DNA of 57,573 bases from a virus (IMGVR_UViG_3300004806_000028:1-57573), one strand, 5' to 3'; numbered from the stretch's first letter, positions 1-9,103 are shown. The notes: a model not told the origin generated them from the sequence alone. Numbers and translations are program-made.

Positions 1-2
1 CG

Positions 3-770
3 GATGGTATTTCAATGATGTATGATTGGATGAAGGAAAATCTTAGTAACATTCCTTTTATCGGATCTTTGATAAATTCTATAGAACAATTCAAACAAGG
101 AAATTATAAAGAAGGTTTTATAAGTTTAGCTCATGCAATTCCTGTTGTTGGTATGGTATTAGATGCATTTGGGTTATTAAAAGAAACTAATGCAGCAACA
201 GGAGGAGAATCCCAAGTAGCGAATAGTTTTGATGTGTTGGAGGATATGATAACATGGATTAAAGATTCTGTAGTGGAAAATGTTAAAAAAATTGGTTCTA
301 AAATAATTGGTAATGTAAAAGATAAAGTTGCTAACGCATGGAAATATATAACGGGTGGTGGAAACGAAAAAGAACAAACTAAAGCTTCTCCAAATAATAT
401 AGATAAAGCTGATGATTTCATTTCTCGTCCAAATTCTCCTACTATTAAATTCTCCAGTGAAGATTCTGTTATTGGGTTTAAAGCGGGTGGTGCAATCGAT
501 AAAATGTTGGGTAAAAGTGGTGGTGATATAGATAATACAAAAGTTTTAGAATCCATTGATAAAAACACTGGTAATGCAAATAACGGATTAAAAGTTTTGG
601 GGGAATCTATGTTTGCTTTAATCGAAGTATTGAGTAAACAAATAAATTCCCAAGGAGTAAATGTATATCCAACACAACAAAAACAAGAACAGAAAGCGCA
701 AGCATTAGAATCTACTGCAAGTGCTATAGATGCTGTTCGTAACCAATTCTTAACTTCAATATACGCTTAA
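3..770 (+). CDS. Probable tail tape-measure protein, C-terminal part (5'-truncated)
   Basis: The frame is open to the left edge of the window, so only the last ~255 residues are seen; the ATG at position 15 is probably internal. The fragment has a hydrophobic helical stretch (about residues 12-60), a polar Lys/Glu/Asn-rich middle, and a C-terminal helix. Composition and position fit the end of a tape-measure protein: in T4 the tape measure gp29 is followed by the tube-cap proteins gp48 and gp54, and here the next gene is tube-cap-like and starts 4 bases after this stop. The tape measure sets tail length and is packed inside the tail tube. The family is inferred from context and composition; no diagnostic motif is visible. 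Confidence 0.45.
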   Translation, partial: DGISMMYDWMKENLSNIPFIGSLINSIEQFKQGNYKEGFISLAHAIPVVGMVLDAFGLLKETNAATGGESQVANSFDVLEDMITWIKDSVVENVKKIGSKIIGNVKDKVANAWKYITGGGNEKEQTKASPNNIDKADDFISRPNSPTIKFSSEDSVIGFKAGGAIDKMLGKSGGDIDNTKVLESIDKNTGNANNGLKVLGESMFALIEVLSKQINSQGVNVYPTQQKQEQKAQALESTASAIDAVRNQFLTSIYA

Positions 771-774
771 TATT

Positions 775-1887
775 ATGAGTGAACCTAATAATACAACACA
801 AGACCTTGCGTGGTATCAAAAACAAATAGACATATTTAATGCTAATGTAGAAAGTAACGTATTAGAATCGATGGTGTTAAGAGCAAAATCATTAACAAAT
901 GTGGATATCGTTAATGATTATACGTGGACATTATCACCAATGACAGAAGCATTGAAAAATAAAACTCCAGTAATTTATCTACAAGAGTATCAAATGACAA
1001 AAAGTATGTTGACAAATGCTTTTAGTTATTATTCTAGTAATGTAAAGGCTGTTGGTGGCGGATTGTTGAATAGTGTGGATGTAACATCACATTTTTCAAA
1101 ACATAGTAATAAAGACGTTGCATATGAAGGTATGTTTGATTATAGCGCACCAACTAACTATAATTATTGGTTTCCATATTATACTGAAGATAATTTTAGC
1201 GTTAATAATACATGGGCAGCTTCTGATGCGATAGAAAAGGTAAAAAGTGCAGCACAATCAGGAAAATTTGGAGAAGGGGTAAAAATTCTTGGTGATGGTG
1301 TTGATATGGTTGCAGGAGCAGCAATATTCGCGGAAGGTATCAAATATCCAAAAACCGGATTTTTAGATAAACCTATGATTTGGCAGAACACAGGAAATAA
1401 AACTTTTACTATAAATTTTTATCTGTTTAATACTATAAAATCTAGTGATATTCTTAGGAATTGGGAATTTTGTAATCAAATTGTATATCAAAATTTATAC
1501 GCAAAAATAACATTCATTTCCGCGTATCCTCCAGTATTTTATATGGTTAATATTCCTGGTCAGTATTCTTCAATCGGTTCATATATTTCAGATTTAAAAA
1601 TTCAAAATAGGGGAAATATAAGAAGGATGATATTGGATAATGGCATGGAGGCTAATATTCCTGATGCATATGAGATTTCTATTACATTAACTGATATGGT
1701 TATGCCTAGTAGGAATTTATTGAATAGAGTTTTTAAAGAAAATAATAAAATAACAACACAAACCCAATCAACACAACTTCCATCATCTCCATTAAGACAA
1801 CCACAAGCACCAGTAGGAATTGCAAAATCGTTTTCTCAACCATCTATCAGCGATTCTATAACTAATCCATATATTGGAGGACGATAA
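775..1887 (+). CDS. Putative baseplate tail-tube cap/junction protein (gp48/gp54-like)
   Basis: This 370-residue protein is close in length to T4 gp48 (364). The N-terminal half is helical and polar. The C-terminal half (about 200-325) is beta-rich with FTINFYLFNT, YPPVFYMVNIPG and IPDAYEISITLTDMVMPSRN, a pattern I associate with tube-like junction proteins on the upper face of myovirus baseplates. It ends in a Gln/Pro/Ser-rich tail. It starts 4 bases after the putative tape-measure gene and is followed 2 bases later by the gp53-like gene, so the four genes at 3-3987 look like one operon. No Shine-Dalgarno sequence precedes the ATG. The role would be to cap the baseplate and nucleate tube assembly; the assignment rests mainly on gene order and weak motifs. 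Confidence 0.45.
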   Translation: MSEPNNTTQDLAWYQKQIDIFNANVESNVLESMVLRAKSLTNVDIVNDYTWTLSPMTEALKNKTPVIYLQEYQMTKSMLTNAFSYYSSNVKAVGGGLLNSVDVTSHFSKHSNKDVAYEGMFDYSAPTNYNYWFPYYTEDNFSVNNTWAASDAIEKVKSAAQSGKFGEGVKILGDGVDMVAGAAIFAEGIKYPKTGFLDKPMIWQNTGNKTFTINFYLFNTIKSSDILRNWEFCNQIVYQNLYAKITFISAYPPVFYMVNIPGQYSSIGSYISDLKIQNRGNIRRMILDNGMEANIPDAYEISITLTDMVMPSRNLLNRVFKENNKITTQTQSTQLPSSPLRQPQAPVGIAKSFSQPSISDSITNPYIGGR

Positions 1888-1889
1888 TT

Positions 1890-2234
1890 ATGAACCAAAA
1901 TTTAATATACGAGTTACCTAATATAAAAGCTACACGTTTTGAAAATGTTTTTAATGTTTATCAAGATGATAGTGGATATTATTTTTATAATTTATTACAA
2001 TCTATAATATTTCCTGATAATTTACCAGATTCGTTTTTTACTCAATATGTTATAACTCCTCAAGATGCGTGGCCTTTGGTTTCATATCGCAATTATGATA
2101 CTATAGATTTATGGTGGATTATTTTACTTGCGAATAAAATTGATAATCCTCTTGCTCCATTGATACCAGGAACAGTTCTTAAAATACCAACAACGCAAGT
2201 AGTGCAAGAAATTTTAACACAACTTATACAATAA
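1890..2234 (+). CDS. gp53: Baseplate wedge protein gp53-like
   Basis: This 114-residue protein carries the motif run typical of gp53-like wedge proteins: a Tyr/Phe-rich N-terminus, then ITPQDAWPLVSYRNYDT, LWWIILLANKIDNPLAPL and PGTVLKIP. In T4, gp53 is a baseplate wedge subunit with a LysM-like fold that helps lock neighbouring wedges into the hexagonal baseplate. T4 gp53 is longer (196 residues), so this is a compact version. The ATG is 2 bases after the upstream stop. A GGAGG lies 9 bases before it, but those bases also encode the end of the upstream protein, so it may not be a real ribosome-binding site. Confidence 0.65.
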   Translation: MNQNLIYELPNIKATRFENVFNVYQDDSGYYFYNLLQSIIFPDNLPDSFFTQYVITPQDAWPLVSYRNYDTIDLWWIILLANKIDNPLAPLIPGTVLKIPTTQVVQEILTQLIQ

Positions 2235-2235
2235 A

Positions 2236-3987
2236 ATGCCAACAAATAATCAAACTTCAATTTTTGATAAAATAATATCTCATGATTATGCTAATAACAT
2301 ATATGATATACAATTTTATTTGATGGATGTTGATCTTGGGTCTTTTGATCCTAATTCTTCGGATGCTCCAAAAGTAAGATATAAAGTAGGATTAAGCCCA
2401 CAAAGTATTATTAGTTTTACTATAGCTGACAGTTTATCGAAATGGTGGACTAATGCAGAATTGGTTTTTCGTTCTGCGTTGGAAGATACTATAGATTTAT
2501 TAAACACAAACAAAGCACAAAAAACCAAACTAAAAGTTTTGAAAAATGATGGTAACGATATTTTATATGTTAGAATTGTACCCAATGAAAAATCATTTGC
2601 TCCATTAGTGTCACAAGGATTAGATATAACAGATTGGAAATTGGAATATACCTTTGCGATTACGAAAATTGAAGATATAGATAGTCCAGTAGGTATGGAA
2701 GGTATGCCAACATCACAAACCAATAAATGTAAAAAATTATATTTAGTTGATTATAAATATCAAAAGTTAAAAACTACAAATTTATTATACTCTAGTTATA
2801 TGGCGTCAGAAAATGAAGCACCAAATAGTAGACCGGATGGAAAAAAGGCTACTGGATGGATAATTCGTGATTTGTTTAGATTATCAGGACTACAAGAGGC
2901 ATTGCCAAAAATCGAAGAACGTGATATGTGGGATGATGGATCAGATAAATTATTTTATACATCAACTGCGGATTCTATGGCATCCGATGATTTAGAATAT
3001 GCACTATCTCACCATACTAGTGTAATAACAGACACTGTAGCTTTTACCGAAGGAGAAATAGGATCAGTATCTGGTAAACCTAAATCTGGAAGCGCAAACA
3101 TTCATGATTTTTGTATATTATCCAATGGAAGAGATAGAAATACTGGAGGTATGAACATAACTTCGGAGTCTCAACCTATGTATCTAGGTAAGGTATCTTT
3201 AATACCTATGAGTAAATATTTTGAGAAAGCGGGAAATACTGGTGATACTCCTGGGGATTTTCAACGAGAACATTTTTTTGTTTCTGATACATTAACAAAT
3301 AGCACAAATCCTAAAAATTCTGCGAAAGTATATCCAGTTCGTGCTCCAGTCAATAAAGCAAATAATGCAAAAAAAGACTTTAAACTAAAAGGATATAGCG
3401 AAATATTGAAATATACCATATTGGATATGTCGGGTGATGTAAATTCTCGATTATTTAAAACTACTCCTGTTCATAGTACAGACGTGAAAACAGGAATGTT
3501 TAAATTGGATTTGTTAGAGAATAGAGTAGAAACATCAAGAAGATTTATTGCACAAAAATATATCAAGAATTTATATAAAGCATCTTATAACGGAACGGGA
3601 AGTGAAGAAGATTATTTTTTGATAAATCTTAATAGAACAAAGGGATTATCTAATATGAATCCAACTTCTTGTTTATATGGAGGTATTGATGAAGATGGAA
3701 TTAGGCAATCTTATGGTATACAAAATCTATTAAAACTTGGTATATTTTTAAATACTGGTATCAATTTTAGAGTTACAGGATTAACATTAAGAAATACAGG
3801 AGTTTTTATCGGTATTGATAAACTAAATGGTGCTGATCCTGATTCTACTTTTGATGATAAACTATTAGGTCAATATTTTGTTATTGATGTTAAACATATC
3901 TTCGAGGGAACATCATATTACAACGATATCACTGCTGTTAAAATTCATAACTTTACTGCAATACCAAAAGACGAAGGAGACATTTAA
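2236..3987 (+). CDS. Putative baseplate hub protein (gp27-like)
   Basis: This large hub-type protein has 583 residues. The N-terminal ~160 residues are beta-rich, a polar middle follows, and the C-terminus has FRVTGLTLRNTGVF and GQYFVIDVKHIFEGTSYYND, a closing pattern like that of gp27/gpD-type hub proteins, where a barrel domain ends in a strand describing a 'VxxVxHxF' repeat. In T4, gp27 forms the trimeric cup joining the gp5 needle to the tube. It is the last gene of the leftmost operon, starting 1 base after gp53. Its TAA stop shares a TTAA palindrome with the stop of the convergent gene on the other strand. T4 gp27 is 391 residues, so this one is enlarged. The assignment is moderate. Confidence 0.5.
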   Translation: MPTNNQTSIFDKIISHDYANNIYDIQFYLMDVDLGSFDPNSSDAPKVRYKVGLSPQSIISFTIADSLSKWWTNAELVFRSALEDTIDLLNTNKAQKTKLKVLKNDGNDILYVRIVPNEKSFAPLVSQGLDITDWKLEYTFAITKIEDIDSPVGMEGMPTSQTNKCKKLYLVDYKYQKLKTTNLLYSSYMASENEAPNSRPDGKKATGWIIRDLFRLSGLQEALPKIEERDMWDDGSDKLFYTSTADSMASDDLEYALSHHTSVITDTVAFTEGEIGSVSGKPKSGSANIHDFCILSNGRDRNTGGMNITSESQPMYLGKVSLIPMSKYFEKAGNTGDTPGDFQREHFFVSDTLTNSTNPKNSAKVYPVRAPVNKANNAKKDFKLKGYSEILKYTILDMSGDVNSRLFKTTPVHSTDVKTGMFKLDLLENRVETSRRFIAQKYIKNLYKASYNGTGSEEDYFLINLNRTKGLSNMNPTSCLYGGIDEDGIRQSYGIQNLLKLGIFLNTGINFRVTGLTLRNTGVFIGIDKLNGADPDSTFDDKLLGQYFVIDVKHIFEGTSYYNDITAVKIHNFTAIPKDEGDI

Positions 3988-4223
3988 CAAACCTTACATT
4001 TATTAGGCTGTGGTGTTGTTGGATTATTAAAACGCAATGAACTAGATTTAATATTATTTTTAGCTTTAGAAAGTGATGCTAGATATTCATGCACCAACAA
4101 CACAACATCATTCTTATTAGTGAGTTTTTCCGTTCTTTTTACTTCCTGTGTTGTTGCTGCATCATAAATTATACCAACAAATAATCCATCTTCATTAATA
4201 ATATTTGTAAAATAATTCGCCAT
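3984..4223 (-). CDS. Small conserved-looking protein of unknown function downstream of the clamp loader
   Basis: This 79-residue protein begins MANYFTNIINEDG. I chose the ATG at 4223 because it lies 8 bases after the clamp-loader stop; upstream in-frame codons would overlap that gene. The protein is polar, has no membrane segment, and ends in a CxxC pair (NKCKVC). It is in the place where T4 has gp62, the second clamp-loader subunit, but it is less than half the length of gp62 (187) and I see no gp62 motif, so I do not call it that. It is probably co-transcribed with the clamp loader. Its stop overlaps the hub gene stop in a shared TTAA. Confidence 0.6.
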   Translation of the reverse strand: MANYFTNIINEDGLFVGIIYDAATTQEVKRTEKLTNKNDVVLLVHEYLASLSKAKNNIKSSSLRFNNPTTPQPNKCKVC

Positions 4224-4231
4224 ATTAATAA

Positions 4232-5161
4232 TTATAGCTTCAAACAAGTAGAGAACCAATTAATTTCTTTGTCTATCACAATTGCATCTCTATACATACC
4301 TTCCGATAATTGTAATAACTTATTTGTTTTATCATCAGTGTTTAATGTAGAGTCTTTATACCAAACTTCAAACATTTCTTTTAGTAAATTTAAATAGTTA
4401 GTAGAAAATTCTGCTTCTCGTTCGATAACATATTCTCTAATTTTAAACATGTCTTCTTTCTTTACTATTTTATCGCATATTATCTTTGCAATAGTTTTAG
4501 ATGAAATATCTTTAATACACAAGATACCAGTATGTGAATATTGTTGGAGTCTTCCAATAATACTTCTTATGTCAGGGTAATTATCTTTGATCAGTTTGAT
4601 TAATTTATGGCGTTCTTCTTCTGGAACTTTGATTTTTTCTTCTGTTAAAATGTGAAATACCCGCTCGCCAATTTCTTTAATAGGAGGAAGTAGATTTATT
4701 GGTGTGCAACGCGATTTGATAGGTGCGCTGATTTTATGTAAGTAGTTTCCAGTGAAAATAAACCTACAATTCTTAGCAAACTCTTCAATAACGTTTCTTA
4801 AAGCGTCCATAGCAGAATTTGAAAGAGCATCGGCCTCATCTAACAATACAACTTTCATTTTACCATCCATAGATTTCGTTTGTGCAAATCCATTGACTTT
4901 ATTACGGATAGTATCAATACCGTTTTCATCAGAAGCATTGATATAAAGATATTGACAATCTAAAATATCAGTGACGATAATTTTGCTAGATGCAGTTTTA
5001 CCAACACCCGCAGGACCAACAAACAATAAATGCGGTATTTCTTGTTTGTCTTTTAGAGATTGAAAATATTCCTTATCTTCAGGACTTAGAATTAAATCAC
5101 TAAATTGTTTTGGTCGATATTTTTCACACCACAGATTTTTAAATTCATCAGATTTCAACAT
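4232..5161 (-). CDS. gp44: Sliding-clamp loader ATPase subunit (gp44/RFC-like)
   Basis: This AAA+ ATPase has 309 residues; T4 gp44 has 319. Visible motifs are an N-terminal WCEKYRPKQFSDL typical of RFC/clamp-loader small subunits, Walker A GPAGVGKT at 49-56, Walker B VVLLDEAD at 104-111, sensor-1 FTGNY near 136-140, and the SRC arginine-finger motif at 150-152. It loads the sliding clamp on DNA for phage replication. In T4 the clamp also activates late transcription, which fits the T4-type late promoter motifs seen across this window. It is preceded by a sigma70-like promoter (TTGATT, 16-base spacer, TATAAT) whose -10 box ends 8 bases before the ATG. It sits as an early gene between virion gene blocks. 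Confidence 0.92.
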   Translation of the reverse strand: MLKSDEFKNLWCEKYRPKQFSDLILSPEDKEYFQSLKDKQEIPHLLFVGPAGVGKTASSKIIVTDILDCQYLYINASDENGIDTIRNKVNGFAQTKSMDGKMKVVLLDEADALSNSAMDALRNVIEEFAKNCRFIFTGNYLHKISAPIKSRCTPINLLPPIKEIGERVFHILTEEKIKVPEEERHKLIKLIKDNYPDIRSIIGRLQQYSHTGILCIKDISSKTIAKIICDKIVKKEDMFKIREYVIEREAEFSTNYLNLLKEMFEVWYKDSTLNTDDKTNKLLQLSEGMYRDAIVIDKEINWFSTCLKL

Positions 5162-5169
5162 ATAAAGAA

Positions 5170-5197
5170 ATTATATATCAAAATTACCAAAAATCAA
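5170..5197 (-). promoter_or_regulatory. Sigma70-like promoter of the clamp loader
   Basis: On the minus strand: TTGATT (5192-5197), 16-base spacer, TATAAT (5170-5175), ending 8 bases before the ATG at 5161. Confidence 0.6.
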
Positions 5198-5198
5198 A

Positions 5199-5357
5199 TT
5201 AATCGTGAATTAATTGCGTTCCGTTATAATTATTACCTTCTTCTACTCTTTGAGAACCTTGACGAATCGCATTAGCTTGTAGCCAGTTTATAAGTGCTGA
5301 TTCTTTTTCTTTTGGGACGATGAAGGTTCCTTGAATTGTATTAATAATAGTTTCCAT
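5199..5357 (-). CDS. Small protein of unknown function
   Basis: This is a 52-residue protein from the first ATG of the frame (5357); an upstream extension would need a TTG start at 5393. It begins METIINTIQGTF, is mildly basic in the middle, and ends in a polar tail (NGTQLIHD). It has no membrane segment or recognisable motif. It lies 37 bases upstream of the clamp-loader start on the same strand, with that gene's own promoter in between. An AT-rich TATAAT-like stretch lies just before the ATG. It resembles the small unknown genes typical of T4-like replication regions. Confidence 0.5.
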   Translation of the reverse strand: METIINTIQGTFIVPKEKESALINWLQANAIRQGSQRVEEGNNYNGTQLIHD

Positions 5358-5416
5358 ATGATTATAATTATTATATATAGTTTGATTTTGCAAGTTATTT
5401 AATTAAGTATTTTTAC

Positions 5417-5941
5417 ATGAATGACGAAATTGACAATATTGATACTTTACTAAATCAACTTTCTGCTGGATATCCACCAAAAATTCCAAATATTACACCA
5501 GAGGCAGCAGCACCAACGGAAGATGAATTGTCGAATTTTATATTAAAGAAATCTAGTGCATTGATAGATTTAAGTTTGGATTCAGTAAAGGAATTAAAGG
5601 ATTATATAACACAAGGCCAAAACCCTGATGAAATCGCAGCACTTGCAGCATTAATAACTTCAACTACAGGAGCACTCGAATCACTGAATAAATTAAACAT
5701 CCTCCGTAAAAAACATGAAATGACAAAGGAAATAAAAGCTTTGGATTTTTCTAATAAAAAAGAAATGGTGAAAGCATTACCCGCCTCATCACCAACAAAT
5801 ACTATTACTAATAACACACAAGTTATAGTAGCATCCAGAGAAGAAATAATTAAACAAATGTTAGGATTAGAAGAACCAGAGGAAAAAATAATTAGAGGTA
5901 GAGAATTTATACCCACTGAAGTTGAAATAATGGATAAATAA
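5417..5941 (+). CDS. Possible small terminase subunit (gp16-like)
   Basis: This 174-residue protein is mostly helical. After a Pro/Ala-rich N-terminus, residues ~38-115 form a long amphipathic helical region (FILKKSSALIDLSLDSVKEL, then IAALAALITSTTGALESLNKL and LRKKHEMTKEIKAL). This resembles the coiled-coil core of T4-like gp16, a DNA-packaging protein of about 165 residues that assembles into rings and regulates the large terminase. No large terminase gene is in the window to support this. An alternative is any helical virion-assembly factor. Its last codon and stop (ATAAATAAT) form the late-promoter-like motif of the next gene. Confidence 0.4.
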   Translation: MNDEIDNIDTLLNQLSAGYPPKIPNITPEAAAPTEDELSNFILKKSSALIDLSLDSVKELKDYITQGQNPDEIAALAALITSTTGALESLNKLNILRKKHEMTKEIKALDFSNKKEMVKALPASSPTNTITNNTQVIVASREEIIKQMLGLEEPEEKIIRGREFIPTEVEIMDK

Positions 5942-5942
5942 T
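5934..5942 (+). promoter_or_regulatory. Late-type promoter motif for the short fibre gene at 5948
   Basis: ATAAATAAT ends 5 bases before the ATG (TAAATA core 5935-5940, 7-base gap). It overlaps the stop codon of the upstream gene, so chance from the stop codon is possible here. Confidence 0.4.
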
Positions 5943-5947
5943 AACAA

Positions 5948-6382
5948 ATGAGCAATTATTACGGAACAGTTACAATTCAGCCAACGGAATGCATAGGAAC
6001 TTCGTTGTCTTCTATAAATTTTAATGCTAACAATTTCGACAATCTCATACATCAATTGAGTGGTAGTGCGTCACTTTCTTCTGTTGGGTATCAAACATTT
6101 GGTAGTGGATTGATAATGCAGTGGGGTGAAACACCATTAATATATAATAGTCAAAATGTTGTAACAGTTTCGTTTCCCGTTGTTTTTCCTAATGCTTGTA
6201 TTCATCAACAAGCAACGTGGATAAAGAGTTCTCCTGGTGTTGGTAATGTTGGTAATGCTGATGATACTTGGGTTCAAATAATTACTAATGCCACACAAAC
6301 AAATCTGTCGATACAAATACAGAATGCTAATGTAGACCCATTTTCTGCGGGTGGTATAAGTTGGTTTGTTTTAGGTTATTAA
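5948..6382 (+). CDS. Short tail-fibre/receptor-binding protein with gp53-like C-terminal domain
   Basis: This 144-residue protein has two parts. Residues 1-38 are an N-terminal module (TECIGTSLSSINFNANNFDN) shared with four other short fibre proteins of this window. The rest resembles the C-terminal domain of phage tail-fibre proteins: GLIMQWGETP, then VSFPVVFPNAC, and an ending ISWFVLGY (compare the 'QWG ... FP..FP ... W...GY' pattern of these receptor-binding tips). It probably forms a trimeric distal tip. It is isolated from the main fibre cluster on the other strand and is followed by a strong bidirectional terminator. The receptor is unknown. Confidence 0.6.
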   Translation: MSNYYGTVTIQPTECIGTSLSSINFNANNFDNLIHQLSGSASLSSVGYQTFGSGLIMQWGETPLIYNSQNVVTVSFPVVFPNACIHQQATWIKSSPGVGNVGNADDTWVQIITNATQTNLSIQIQNANVDPFSAGGISWFVLGY

Positions 6383-6412
6383 ACAAGCTCACATTTTCCA
6401 CCAGAACCGCTT

Positions 6413-6448
6413 TGCGCACCCAATCAATATAGATTCATTGGGTGCGCA
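6413..6448. terminator. Bidirectional transcription terminator between convergent genes
   Basis: A perfect 12-base inverted repeat (TGCGCACCCAAT / ATTGGGTGCGCA) around a 12-base loop, with TTTT after the right arm and AAA before the left arm. It lies between the stops of the short fibre gene (+) and nrdJ (-) and would end transcription from both sides. Confidence 0.85.
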
Positions 6449-6455
6449 TTTTCAG

Positions 6456-9038
6456 TTATTGACATTTACTATATCCACAATCCATGCAAGTATAGCAACC
6501 CGACATTCTGATTATATTACCTCCGCATGTTGGACATTTTTCTCCATCTACAACTGTTCCATCTTTAATATATTTCTTTAACGTTCTTGATAATACTTTA
6601 GAGAATGTGAACATATCCCCTGTAGTATTTTCTAATTGTTTTACTATATTACTAATTTCAACTCCATGCCGAAGTCCTATGGAAATCATTCGGGTAAGGG
6701 CATCCGCAGTGGGGTCATTATGCCCATTCGTTAATGAATATTCCTTATCTTCACTGATGAACACATATTTTCCTGTTCCGTGTTTTACCACTATTCCTGA
6801 TTTAACGGTTTTGGGGATGATTATATCCCCTTCGTGATTATGATTACTACCAGTGAAAACTTCATATAACATTCCGTCCATCAATCCAACAGCAACATAA
6901 TATCTATTCCCCTTAATGGTTATGTGGTGCATATCCGCATTAAGTCTTTTTCCTCTTTTTGGTGCGGTTGGTTTTGGTATTGAATTTGTGGTGTCTTCTC
7001 CGTTAGTAGTAGCAGCCAATACATTCGTCATGATACCTGCTCGATATGTTGTGATACCCTTTAATACTTTTGATTTATACGCATCTAAATATACATTTTT
7101 AAAATCTTCAAATTTATAATCTTTTGGTATATTTACAGTTTTGCTACAACTCGCATCTAACCATTTCCCCCAACCACGTAAATCTATTAAATGTTCTTCT
7201 ACTGTTAAATTTGATGTTGTAACCGCATAGTCAGCATTTTCGTTCCATTCTCCGGCGTTTTTGAGTATACTAACCCCATAATCTTCACATAAAGTTTCCT
7301 TGGTAAGCCCTCTATTTTTATCGATTTTATACACAGTTCCATCAGAATCTACTCCCCTAAGAATAGTATCCGATCCTTCTTTTACAAATTTGAACAATTC
7401 GGTTTCGATAAATTCACCCGTCCAATATTTCGGGCATACTTCTCGTATATGTTCTGGTAATACGTTAACGATAGATGTTCTAATATATGAGTGTAAGAAT
7501 AATGGCTCGATTCCACCAGTTATAATATTTGCTAATATCGAAGTGTTCCCATTAGGTTGGCAGGAAAATAGTGCAGAATTTCTAATTCCGTATTTTTTCA
7601 TTTTGTTTCTTAACTCTTGGTTTAAGTTAATCTGATCCCAAAAATATGCTTTCGCATGTTTTTCAGGTTCGCAATCTTTAAACATACCCTTTTCTTCTGC
7701 TAGATTAATAGATTCTTCAATACCCGCTTCAGTAAAGGCATGCATCAATTCTTCTTTTATTTTTTCCGCCTTTCCTGATGCAAATTTTGTTTTGAGTATA
7801 TATAAAGAAGACCCCCAACCCATAACTCCCAATCCTATTCTACGACGATTTGTTATAGAATCCATATATTGTGGTAGTGGTGCTGTAGTATATGAATTTA
7901 CATTATCTAAAAACCGAACGGCGATTTTTACAGATTTTTTAATTTTTTCTATATCAAACCCTGTTTTGGTTTTGTTTATAAATTGTGTTAAATTTATGGT
8001 TCCTAAATCACAACTTGAAAATTGTGGCATCGTTTGTTCAGAGCATGCATTAGTGCTAGAAATCCATGATCTTGTTCCTGCATAATTCCAGCAATGTGTT
8101 TTGTTTGCAACATCAAGAAATAATACTCCAGGTTCTGCCCTTTTATATGTAGAATTCATCACTAAATCCCATAATCCTTTAACAGAGATTGTTTTATACA
8201 CATTATATGGATATTGCTTTTCTTTCCATAATTTGAAATTCCCATCCCATTCTTCTTTATATTTTTCAAATGTGGTGTCGGGGAACCACAAGTCCCATTT
8301 GTCCATTTTGGTGATTTGGTTCTTTATATCCTCTGTTTGTTCAAGTTCTTCGAGCCTATTAATCTCAATGATCCTGTCCATATATTCATCGCTAAAATTT
8401 ACGGATAGGTTAAATTTTGTTAATCTTCCTTCAGTTTGTTTTGCTGTAATAAATTCTTCAATAGATGGATGAACACAATCCATTATACCCATTTGTGCGC
8501 CTTTTCTTATTTTTTTCTTAGCGTTTTTGTTATTCGCTTCTTCACCAGACCCCGCAGTAATAATTTCAGAACTTTTATCGAACATTTCCATGAATTTTAT
8601 TGGGCCAGGAGATTCAACTCCAATTCCTTTTATGAATGCTCCTCTTGGTCTAATAAAAGAATAATTGTCGCCATATCCCCCTTCGCTTTTTAATGTTTTT
8701 ACTTGATACCGAAGTGCTTCCATAATACCGTCTATAGAATCGCAATCGTAAGTAGCATGACCACCAGTAAAACAATTAATAAGTGACGTTCCTTTGAATT
8801 CGGTTCCTGCATTTGCTAATATCCTTCCTCCAGGAACAAATTTAAAATCTAGCAACAAATCATAAAATTTATCTTCCCAATATTTTTGTTTTTCTACATC
8901 TTCTACAGAAGCTATTGCATTTGCAACTCTTCGGAATGAATCATAAATTGTATTATCTTTATTTGCTTTATACGTATCTGCCCATATTTCACGAGAAAAA
9001 TCATTCGTGAACACATCTGTTGTTGATTTTGTTGACAT
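6456..9038 (-). CDS. nrdJ: Class II (adenosylcobalamin-dependent) ribonucleotide reductase
   Basis: This 860-residue enzyme reduces ribonucleotides to deoxyribonucleotides for phage DNA synthesis. Visible features: redox cysteine C89 in SLINCFTGG, the active-site NACSE (N330, C332, E334), the second redox cysteine C343 in SSCDLGTINL, a central QPNGNTS turn with ITGGIEPLF, a TSCPD-type domain around residues 700-820, and a C-terminal Cys-rich tail (CPTC at 835-838, then GCYTC-MDCGYSKC). The TSCPD domain and the GYSKC tail are typical of the B12-dependent NrdJ family. T4 itself has the class I pair NrdA/NrdB. The enzyme works without oxygen but needs host or environmental cobalamin. No intein is visible, although RNR genes are common intein sites. 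No clear sigma70 promoter was found in the 127 bases upstream. Confidence 0.93.
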   Translation of the reverse strand: MSTKSTTDVFTNDFSREIWADTYKANKDNTIYDSFRRVANAIASVEDVEKQKYWEDKFYDLLLDFKFVPGGRILANAGTEFKGTSLINCFTGGHATYDCDSIDGIMEALRYQVKTLKSEGGYGDNYSFIRPRGAFIKGIGVESPGPIKFMEMFDKSSEIITAGSGEEANNKNAKKKIRKGAQMGIMDCVHPSIEEFITAKQTEGRLTKFNLSVNFSDEYMDRIIEINRLEELEQTEDIKNQITKMDKWDLWFPDTTFEKYKEEWDGNFKLWKEKQYPYNVYKTISVKGLWDLVMNSTYKRAEPGVLFLDVANKTHCWNYAGTRSWISSTNACSEQTMPQFSSCDLGTINLTQFINKTKTGFDIEKIKKSVKIAVRFLDNVNSYTTAPLPQYMDSITNRRRIGLGVMGWGSSLYILKTKFASGKAEKIKEELMHAFTEAGIEESINLAEEKGMFKDCEPEKHAKAYFWDQINLNQELRNKMKKYGIRNSALFSCQPNGNTSILANIITGGIEPLFLHSYIRTSIVNVLPEHIREVCPKYWTGEFIETELFKFVKEGSDTILRGVDSDGTVYKIDKNRGLTKETLCEDYGVSILKNAGEWNENADYAVTTSNLTVEEHLIDLRGWGKWLDASCSKTVNIPKDYKFEDFKNVYLDAYKSKVLKGITTYRAGIMTNVLAATTNGEDTTNSIPKPTAPKRGKRLNADMHHITIKGNRYYVAVGLMDGMLYEVFTGSNHNHEGDIIIPKTVKSGIVVKHGTGKYVFISEDKEYSLTNGHNDPTADALTRMISIGLRHGVEISNIVKQLENTTGDMFTFSKVLSRTLKKYIKDGTVVDGEKCPTCGGNIIRMSGCYTCMDCGYSKCQ

Positions 9039-9103
9039 ATTTAAAATTATTGTTACTGTGATTGCATTTATTTTGCAACCTCTTGTAACAATTAATTATA
9101 CCT

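Noticed and set aside
131-568. 145-residue minus-strand frame over the first gene
   Set aside because: Antisense to the continuous operon frame, no upstream signal, and an ending and composition typical of a shadow.
3984-4223. Assignment of the small gene after gp44 as clamp-loader subunit gp62
   Set aside because: Position fits T4, but the protein is only 79 residues and no gp62 motif is visible.
6456-9038. Intein or intron in nrdJ
   Set aside because: RNR is a frequent site, but all catalytic blocks are contiguous and no intein block A or G is present.
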